Shown piece by piece: positions 57,600-64,000 of a stretch of 64,000 nucleotides of DNA. The notes under the pieces are model-generated. The model ran no database searches. It worked only from the letters and a program-made list of their open reading frames with translations, and was not told the origin of the DNA. The stretch comes from Zhengitettix transpicula (taxonomy: Eukaryota; Arthropoda; Insecta; Orthoptera; Tetrigidae): assembly GCA_037074705.1 (NCBI GenBank), contig CM073594.1, forward strand, positions 62,864,509 to 62,928,508, in the 5' to 3' direction. Numbering within the stretch: the first letter of the stretch is position 1; each line of letters starts with the position of its first letter. The position numbers were made by a program, and so were the translations under genes.

Positions 57600-58270
57600 T
57601 TTTTTGGTTGGAATTTTCCACGCGGTTTAACTTTTGCAGTCGGGTTCGTCACCCCCGACGAGAGCCTTTTTGTTGTTCACACTTGTTTCGCTCGTGCACT
57701 GAATTCCACGACGTCGGGCACTCGTACGACACGAACACTGTGTGGTGGAGTCTGCGACGCCGGTTCACTGCCTACCTGCTGATGATGGAGGACCGTTGCT
57801 GGCTGGAGACTGCGACGCACGGACTCACGGCGAACCCTCGGCCTGCACTGCGCGGTCCTTCCTCGGGGGTCCTGTCTGGTCCGGAGGCAGGAACCCCCCT
57901 CCCGTCTTATACGCCGACACCGCTCATTGGCGAGATTCGAACGCCGCTGACGTCACGGCCCCTTTCTGGACGCTTCTGGTGGCCAGGACAAAGCAAAAGA
58001 GCGCGCGCGCGCGCCTTGACATTCCGCGAGGCCGACCGAGGACCACGCCGTTCACCGGCTCTCGTCGGGATGACGCACGCTTGTCTGCCTGTCCGTCGAG
58101 CTTTTCCCGTTACGCGAGTTTCCGTCATTAGCCTCGCTTCTAGCGCCATTCCCAAATATAGGCAGAGAGTTTGCGACCTTCGCGTCGAATCCCTTTTTCG
58201 CGGTCCACCGGAGACTTCCTTCTTGATACCACGCACGACGAGCCAAAGCACACAACAAGCTACGGCACCA
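57600..58270. other. GC-rich, CpG-rich island
   Basis: About 670 bases of strongly GC-rich sequence in an AT-rich region. Long open frames exist in three frames at once (232, 129 and 114 codons), which is what GC-rich non-coding DNA gives. None resembles a known protein, and the 232-codon frame is rich in R, S, T and P. An acceptor-like tract ends at ttttgcag (57640). I favour a CpG-island promoter over a coding region. Confidence 0.45.
57900..57957 (-). promoter_or_regulatory. Candidate promoter: CRE, CCAAT box and TATA-like box
   Basis: Reading the minus strand in order: TGACGTCA (57948-57955), CCAAT within cgCCAATgag (57926-57930) and TATAAG within gcgTATAAGacg (57906-57911). The spacing is plausible for a class II promoter. 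About 110-130 bases downstream, AGCAG is followed by gtaggc, a candidate donor at 57775, so a first exon of about 105 bases (about 57880 to 57776) is possible. Its gene would lie to the left, but I cannot trace it. Confidence 0.35.
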
Positions 58271-58445
58271 CAAGAAACAGTTTTACTTAAAACGATAACA
58301 AAGTAAAATGAATTAATGATAACTTATCCACCAATAAGCACTCCGTTATTTAAAAAATGAAAAAATTTTCATTTTATTGAAAATAATTAATAATTAATTA
58401 ATAAGACCGATAGTCTATTCAGACAAAAAAGCGATAATATAAATA
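58271..58445. other. AT-rich spacer
   Basis: Short A/T runs only. Confidence 0.3.
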
Positions 58446-58489
58446 CCACACAACGTTTCTGGGATCCTTTGGCCTTTCCTCAGGTGCGA
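58446..58489 (-). ncRNA. Hammerhead-ribozyme-like motif, left of a perfect pair
   Basis: The minus strand reads TCGCAC, CTGAGGA, AA-GG-ccaaaggatc-CC-A, GAAAC, GTT, GTGTGG. TCGCAC pairs with GTGTGG in all six positions (two G-U), the best stem I in the window. Stem II is short (GG/CC). Core positions are complete. ACGT replaces stem III. Confidence 0.55.
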
Positions 58490-58550
58490 AGAAGAGCCTA
58501 GAGCGACACAACTGCACTCGTCAGTTGGTTTTGTCGCTCTGGACACTTTT

Positions 58551-58592
58551 TCGCACCTGAGGAAAGGCCAAAGGATCCCAGAAACGTTGTGT

Positions 58593-58594
<2 letters not shown>
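58551..58594 (+). ncRNA. Hammerhead-ribozyme-like motif, right of a perfect pair
   Basis: Sequence-identical to the left motif but on the opposite strand, so each strand of the foldback would transcribe one sense and one antisense ribozyme. The predicted cut follows T58588. Confidence 0.55.
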
Positions 58595-58640
<46 letters not shown>

Positions 58641-58645
58641 ATATT
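58595..58645. repeat. (AT)n microsatellite
   Basis: About 25 units with one interruption, adjoining the foldback end. Confidence 0.9.
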
Positions 58646-59059
58646 ATCACTTTTTGTCTGAATTAGCTACCTTTCTTATTTGCTATTAAAAACATATTTA
58701 TTTAAAAAATCATAACTTCAACTGAACGGACGTCATTTGTCCAGACTGATATCTGAAACGGTCAATATTATAATTAATAAGAACAATTCTATTAATGTCC
58801 AGAGAACCTCTTAGTAAAATGTACGACCTTTTATTCAATAACTGATGTATTTTAGTTGTCATAAGTTGGTTTGAATAAGAACGACACAAAGCTAACATTA
58901 CTCAGTTTCTTTATTTTGTTCAGCTTGTCCACGTTGTGTTATGTGTTTTTCAATTGCCAGCTATCTGTTGAATTGGCCATTTAATTTATTTCTTACAATA
59001 GAAATTAATTTGCATTAAAGAAATTAAATACTTTTTTTAAAAATCTTTTATTCAACACT
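58646..59059. other. AT-rich spacer
   Basis: Starts with ctttttgtctgaattagctac, a variant of the ribozyme-repeat 3' flank (ttggctatt). No gene. Confidence 0.35.
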
Positions 59060-59106
59060 TTTAACGACGTTTCAGTAGAATTTTGCCTGTACTTTCATCA
59101 GGTTTC
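59060..59106 (-). ncRNA. Hammerhead-ribozyme-like motif, intact core
   Basis: The minus strand reads AAC, CTGATGA, A, AGTA-caggcaaaattc-TACT, GAAAC, GTC, GTT. Stem II is a perfect four-base stem, stem I has three pairs, and the triplet is GTC. Every core residue is present. It is unpaired: I find no inverted partner nearby. Confidence 0.58.
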
Positions 59107-60081
59107 CATTATATGTGAAGAGATTTAACCCTTAGTACATGATTTTATTCTATATTTTTACAATAAATTTTTTAAGATGTATTTTAGTGAATAAAGTAAG
59201 GAAAAATTAACCAAAAAAGTATCAAACGTGACCAAAGTCAATTTGGCTCATGATGTTGCAATATAAAAATAATTAGGTATGATTTATCAATTATTCACAT
59301 TAATTCGATAACTATTATTTTATTACAATTATAATACTCTGAGAATGACGCTTACATTTCTTTCTTGAAGAAGACATAAAAAAAAATTAAATATTCTGAA
59401 GGTGACCGGCGGGTAGAAAATACTGGCTTAAGGGGTTGACTCCCGGAAAGCTAGGAAAAAGAGTGTTTTATCCTGGTCACGGATGCTAATAGTTTCACAT
59501 TTCTTTAGCTGCATGTTGTTTCATATCTGCCTCACAATATAGCACTCTCAGAAACCGACAGATGCCTTTGGGGTGATACTAAAAGTTATGTTGAAAATAT
59601 GCTACACTGTGCACTAAAGAGTAAAAAATTGATATTATTGCTGTCATTTTTTCTTTACTAAACAAAAATAGGACACGACAAGTGTATTATTAAATATAAA
59701 AGTTCAAAAAATGCACCAAATAGTTATTACACAATTACGAAATAAAAATACCAGTATTAAATTGTATTAAATAAATTGAGAATACGATACTGAGATAGTT
59801 GATTATATACATGGGAAAATTCGTATGTAAGTAATTTTATATTTAACCTTGAGAAGTCATAATACAACAGTGTGGGAAAAAAAGTGTTGATAGAGATTAC
59901 ATAATTGTACACCTGACGAACAATGTACAGGAAAAACATTAGTGATTGTATAAATCGGAAAATGCCGGAACATTTTTACGGATAATTGAATAAATCTAAT
60001 ACACAAATGATCAAATAAAATGATTTCAGGAATTGATTTAGTCAAGTGAGTTGAGAAATATTTGAAAGAAAAAAATGTATA
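59107..60081. other. AT-rich spacer
   Basis: No supported gene. Minus-strand frames of 60 and 142 codons near 59757-60285 arise from AT-rich sequence and repeat A. Confidence 0.35.
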
Positions 60082-60340
60082 TTTTTTAGGTAACAGGCGA
60101 CATGAGGGTAATCCACATGGTGGCAACTCCCCTTTAATAGCATAGGAAGGGATTTGAAAGGGGGGATGCGGAAGGGTAGAAAAAGGTAGCCAAGGGTTAA
60201 CTATGGCCCCCGGGCTATGGTTTAAGGATCCTACCCGGAAATTCGCCTTAAAGTGATGCAGGGAAAAACCTAGAAAAACCTGCATCAGGTAGGTCGGGCA
60301 TTTGGTACTTTTTCCACGCCCTTCCGATGGCGGGAGAGGG
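60082..60340 (-). repeat. Repeat A, 5'-truncated minus-strand copy
   Basis: A T run, then aggtaacaggcgacatgagg, gtaatccacatggtggcaac, gatgcggaagggtagaaaaa and gatcctacccggaaattcgc. It stops at ttccgatggcgggagagggg, so only the 3' half of the repeat is present. 5' truncation with an intact tail is the usual mark of target-primed reverse transcription. Confidence 0.8.
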
Positions 60341-60795
60341 GGTGGTCAAACTGAAATTCTTATGAATCAGCGATGAAAATTAATAACCGAACGAGAGAAG
60401 AATATTTAGAATTTAGAATCTAATATGTATCTCAGAATTGATAACGTGTATAAATTTTAAAGGAAATTGATTAATAAAATAGTAAAAAACAGATTGGAAA
60501 GAAAAATTGGTTGAAAACTGAGGAAATTTAATACTTGATGTGAAATATTAAATTCAGGAATGATGAAAATTTAAATGTTTTTTTAGGCATTCAAATTTAT
60601 TATTGTATTTTTTTAATTTTTTGTATTTTTAGTTATAAAATTATTTTCTTCTATAAAATACGAACTATTTTTTTAAACTATTAATTTATTAAATTTTATT
60701 TGTTATTATTAAGATTTTCTGAACGATGTAATATCTCTATCATGTGTTTCATAATACAAGTGGTTGCATATATATTTGAAAATATTTTATCTTCT
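60341..60795. other. AT-rich spacer
   Basis: No feature supported. Confidence 0.35.
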
Positions 60796-61170
60796 CGGCC
60801 TGTACAGGCGCCACAGACAGACCTTTGTCATAAGGTAAGAGTTGTCCGCTATTGTAACAGTCGGCCAGCTGCCTCCTAAACTGGTCGAGGCACGGAAAAG
60901 GGAATGCTGCGTCTCCACAGTAATCCCCTCTGTCGCCATTGGAAGGGCGTGGGACAAGTACCCAATGCCCAAACTACCTGAGGCAGGTTTCCGAGGGTTT
61001 GTCCTGCATTACTTTTAGGCGAATGCCGGGTAGGATCCTTAAACTATAGTCCGCAGACCCTGGTTAACCCTTGGCTACCTTCCTCTACCCATCCGCGTAC
61101 CGCCTTTCAAATCCCTTCCTATGCTATTGAATGGAAGTTTCCACCACGTGAATTACCTTCATGTAAAAAA
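60796..61170 (+). repeat. Repeat A, plus-strand copy, 5'-truncated
   Basis: It begins ggcctgtacaggcgccacag, within the repeat, and runs through gtaagagttgtccgctatt, ctgcgtctccacagtaatcc and gcgaatgccgggtaggatcc, ending ttcatgtaaaaaag. The internal stem-loop is shortened by a deletion. Confidence 0.75.
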
Positions 61171-61323
61171 GTTAATCTTCTCAGGTCTTATATTTTGAGA
61201 ATTTTCTTTTATTGTGTATATATTGTAAATAATTTGTTCCGTTCCTGCAATTTGCTATTTATACAATCATTTATGTTTTCTAATTAATAAGTGTATAGTC
61301 ATAGGTATAATCACATGTATATA
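61171..61323. other. AT-rich spacer
   Basis: No feature supported. Confidence 0.3.

Positions 61324-61360
<37 letters not shown>
61324..61360. repeat. (AT)n tract bordering an LTR
   Basis: It ends exactly at the TGTAATG start of the LTR. The matching run on the other side is at 62431-62452. Confidence 0.9.
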
Positions 61361-61363
<3 letters not shown>

Positions 61364-62430
61364 AATGTCAATTAATTAGGACATTAATTGTTAGGACATT
61401 AATTGTTTGGACATAAAATTGTTTGATAAATCCATTATAGCAGCAGGAGCATCCAAAACAACAATGTAGCCGGGCTCTTGCTACTTTGTCGGAAAGTCAA
61501 AATGGCGTATGCGCGCTAAAACTCGAGACTACGATAGTTCAGTTTGTGACGGGACATTTCGGAGGACGGAACAAATGAGTCTAGAGCAGAGACTAGTCGT
61601 TCTTTAATGTATTATTTAAGTTGTGAGCTTAAGACAAAGTAAAATCATTCACGGAAGCATTTAAATCGTAAATATCGCTAAGTTAGCAGTTTTTATGTCT
61701 ATCGGCAGCCAGGAAAGGAGTGCAGTTTTTTACGTCTGTAGCCAGCCAGGAATATTAAAGTTGCAGTTTAAGTCCAAAGCGGTAAAAAGACTAGCAAATC
61801 TATGAATCACAGGATTCATATAAGGCAAGCGGTCACCAGATAGCTGACAAAAAGGAGGATCATCCGAGTTTCTGGGAGCCTATCAAGGTGGACTTCAATA
61901 GTGTAAAATCTGTGAGCCGATATTAGAATGAGTGTAAATTTTGTTTGCAATAGTGAACTCCAGAAACAAAAGGAATGCTTGAACCAGCTGGACAGATGTG
62001 AGTAACAAATTACAAAATAGTGATTTATGTAAACGTAATTAAAGGATAGAAGTCAGATTTCGTTCTATTTTAATTGTTAATCAGAGTTAATTTCTTTACT
62101 TTTTAATTTCGTTCTATTTTAAATGCCAAGTTAATTTATTTTCTTTTTAGTTTCTTTCTATCGACGTATTGTTTAGGTAAATGTGATTTGTTTGTTAATA
62201 AGGTTTTTAAATCTAATTGTTGTGTCCATTAACAAACCCAGTGAAGACCCTGAGAAATTAATATTTTAAATTGTAATTGTTTTGAGTTATTGCCACAAAA
62301 TAAAATAAATATTATGTTTGTTAATTTCGATCTTTTCATTTAATAAAAGCCTTCCAGTTAATCTTTATATTTTGACGTAAATTGATTAAATTCTTTAAAT
62401 TAAATTAAAGTCTCATTGTTGATTATTACA
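61361..62430 (+). mobile_element. Solo LTR, plus orientation (reference copy)
   Basis: A 1070-bp unit from TGTAATGTCAATTAATTAGG to gattATTACA, with (AT)n on both sides. Internal markers shared with the other LTRs include ggaggacggaacaaat, agagcagagactag, agatttcgttct and AACCCAGTGAAGACCCTGAG. No primer-binding site follows, so the element is reduced to one LTR. ATAT target choice with a four-base duplication is known for Drosophila 297 and 17.6 (gypsy group), which makes a gypsy-type element the likeliest parent. Confidence 0.8.
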
Positions 62431-63205
62431 ATATATATATATATATATATACTTATACTGTAGAATTTTCACTTATATATATGCATTTTGTCACAGTTCG
62501 CCTTCGATTAAATTATGAGTATTTCTTCTATCGAGCGTTGTATAAAATTTTGATAACGAAATGATAAAATTTGAAAGAAAGGCTGTGAGTTATAAAGTAC
62601 CAAAAAAAATGAAAACAAGAATAAATAAGTGAGAAACTGACACGTTCAAGGTAATTAAAGGAAAACGAGGAGTTATATAATATAGAATTGAAAAAATTAA
62701 TGAAAATTAATAGAAAATAGAGTTATGAGATAGATAAATGAATCAAAGATATATTGATTACATAAATAAAGAACCTCACGCGTAAAAATATTTTAAAAGT
62801 AACTGAAGAAATATAATATGCATATGGAATGAAAAATATATATAAGTGAAAAAATCGAATATGTATTTATGAGAAATTCATAAGGTTTTAAACTACATGG
62901 AAGACCAAATTGATGATGAAACAGAAGAATACAAGAGGAAGAAGATTTTTCATGAGGAAATGTGACGAAATAAATCACAATTTCATATAAAGCAGCTGTC
63001 ATGATACATTGCGGGGGAAGAAAAACCATGAGTTAAAAAGTCTGGCATATTCTGAACGTTCCATAACAGGACAAGAAATTAGTCAAGGACCCAAGGATCC
63101 GTGGAATATGGGGAGACTAATTTAGGAATGGGGAAGTGCGCCAAAAACTTGTGGGCGAATCGCAGCGTGTATAATAGAAAAACGTGATTCATCGCGGCCG
63201 GTCAC
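62431..63205. other. (AT)n tract then AT-rich spacer
   Basis: After the AT run to 62452 there is purine-rich AT sequence with no open frame I can support. Confidence 0.35.
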
Positions 63206-63331
63206 CTTGTCATTGGCGCAGTCGAAAAAGAAAACGCGGCGCCTCTGAAGGTCGGACGAAGAACAAACATTCTTCTGTGATGCGTTACTCTCGAGGAAGG
63301 TCGCTTGGATGGTGACGATGGTGCACAATCT
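63206..63331 (-). CDS. Possible internal exon of an unknown gene
   Basis: On the minus strand catcttcttttacag gives an acceptor. Then 126 bases read RLCTIVTIQATFLESNASQK, NVCSSSDLQRRRVFFFDCAN, DK, followed by a donor (GACAAG then gtgacc). The length is a multiple of three, and this frame remains open for 20 more codons past the donor. I do not recognise the protein. The opposite strand carries a YY1-type motif and a possible start (next entry), so at most one of the two readings is likely right. Confidence 0.28.
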
Positions 63332-63337
63332 CTGTAA

Positions 63338-63378
63338 AAGAAGATGGCGGCGGATGAAGATAAAACTTATGACGTTGT
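63338..63378 (+). promoter_or_regulatory. YY1-type site with start codon, cut by repeat A
   Basis: aagAAGATGGCGGCGG is a perfect YY1-type AAGATGGCGGC motif, which in animals often spans the start codon. Its ATG (63344) opens MAADEDKTYDVV. The next bases (tttttctagg) already belong to the repeat A copy that follows, so if this was a first exon, the repeat has landed in or right after it. There is no other evidence for a gene. Confidence 0.27.
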
Positions 63379-63577
63379 TTTTCTAGGTTTTTCCCTGTAT
63401 TACTTTTAGACGAATGCCGGGTAGGATCCTTAAACTATAGCCCGCGAGCCCTAGTTAACCCTTGGCTACCTTCCTCTACCCTTCCGCATCCCCCCTTCAA
63501 ATCCCTTTCTATGCTATTAAAGGGGAGTTCCTCCATGTGGATTACACTCATGTAGACTGTTACCCTTAAAAAAATAA
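63377..63577 (+). repeat. Repeat A, 5'-truncated copy
   Basis: It starts tttttctaggtttttccctg and runs through gacgaatgccgggtaggatc and ttccgcatccccccttcaaa to gactgttacccttaaaaaaa. It contains only the 3' third of the repeat, with its tail. Confidence 0.8.
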
Positions 63578-64000
63578 TTATTTTGTTATTTTGTCTCCCT
63601 TTTTCCATTAAGTTGCTCTGAACCTGCATCTTCCTATTTACTTTAATTATTATTCTTCATTTTCAGTTTTTACAATTCTGACGATTCATTCCTCATTTAT
63701 TTATAAAATTTCCCCAGTACATTTTGAAATCTTCCATATTGTTGAATTTTCTCTTTCATGTGTTCATAATTTCCTAGGTGTATTTTTGTTTCAATTTTAG
63801 TATTTTAGACCTTGGGAATTCGGTAAGAGTTGTTCTCTGTTCCCATTGGAAGAATACTGAAAAATTCTTTGCTATTAACCCACTTTTTTCCATAAATCAT
63901 TTTACTGACACCTAATTGTTGGATTTCTTGAATTTTTGAAACCGTTGACCTGCTACGATGTAGTTCAGTCCCTAGGAGTAGGAGTGGAAGGGGGCGATAT
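63578..64000. other. Spacer with a short repeat A scrap
   Basis: At 63808-63853 agaccttgggaattcggtaa and gttctctgttcccattggaa match the middle of repeat A (plus strand), including half of its stem-loop. The rest is AT-rich with no feature. Confidence 0.5.

Larger units (their letters stand above)
58446..58594. repeat. Perfectly paired ribozyme foldback (about 150 bp)
   Basis: The outer 43 bases of each side are exact inverted copies (accacacaacgtttctggga ... caggtgcgaa, and its complement). The inner part also pairs (agagcgaca ... tgtcgctct). The perfect match suggests it is the youngest foldback here, or that gene conversion maintains it. (AT)n follows directly on the right. Confidence 0.85.

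Noticed and set aside
57925..57947. tRNA-like B box (GCGTTCGAATCTCGCC on the minus strand)
   Set aside because: No D arm, anticodon arm or A box lies upstream at the right distance, and the T stem does not close well.
57608..58306. 232-codon open frame, the longest outside the mariner copies
   Set aside because: It lies in GC-rich sequence where other frames are open too. Its residue composition (R, S, T, P) and lack of any domain fit non-coding CpG-island DNA.
1..64000. CRISPR arrays, operons, ribosome-binding sites, rRNA and tRNA genes
   Set aside because: I scanned both strands by eye and found none. The tandem repeats present are minisatellites or AT tracts with no CRISPR-like spacing.

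Overview
The window is nuclear DNA of a eukaryote, most likely an arthropod. It is very AT-rich and full of (AT)n tracts. It holds no prokaryote-style gene arrangement and has no open reading frame I can assign to a host protein. Instead it carries two decayed mariner (IS630/Tc1-mariner) transposons, several fragments of non-LTR reverse transcriptase, a degenerate LTR-retrotransposon family inserted at ATAT sites, and many foldback sequences. The arthropod call rests on the density of mariner, Jockey-like and ATAT-targeting LTR elements together. I cannot name the species.

Layout. 1-642: truncated LTR. 653-857: ribozyme-like foldback. 1.5-2.9 kb: two tandem units of a ~0.5 kb structured repeat, called repeat A here. 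3.6-4.6 kb: reverse-transcriptase remnants. 4595-5893: mariner copy 1. 7.1-9.2 kb: two copies of another interspersed repeat, repeat B. 9.4-9.6 kb: possible core promoter. 10.9-11.9 kb and 13.0-13.3 kb: foldbacks. 13.7-15.8 kb: repeat A plus a Jockey-like reverse-transcriptase pseudogene. 19.4-26.3 kb: a nest of LTRs and reverse-transcriptase scraps. 27.1-28.0 kb: AT palindrome followed by a 42-bp minisatellite. 29.4 kb: CRE plus NRF-1 promoter-like pair. 33-34.6 kb: repeats A and B. 35029-36339: mariner copy 2. 37.6-38 kb: foldback. 44.3 kb and 60-63.9 kb: more repeat A. 57.6-58.3 kb: GC-rich promoter-like block. 61361-62430: solo LTR.

The most interesting signal is a dispersed family of short motifs that fit a minimal hammerhead ribozyme: CTGANGA, a short stem II, then GAAACGT(C/T), with a stem I forming around them in the best copies. 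About 19 intact or decayed copies lie on both strands. Many sit in outward-facing pairs inside AT-rich inverted repeats. The palindromic ACGT in place of stem III is what a hammerhead that cleaves as a dimer would need. Such small variants are known from Penelope-like retroelements.

Secondary signals are repeat A (nine copies, conserved terminal and internal hairpins with one compensatory base-pair change), a 42-bp minisatellite that leaves two reading frames open as 14-residue repeats, and excess perfect TGACGTCA palindromes. A few GC-rich islands may hold host exons or promoters (9.5, 21.8, 29.4, 41.7, 51.1, 57.8 and 63.3 kb). All of these host-gene calls are tentative. I cannot link them into one gene.
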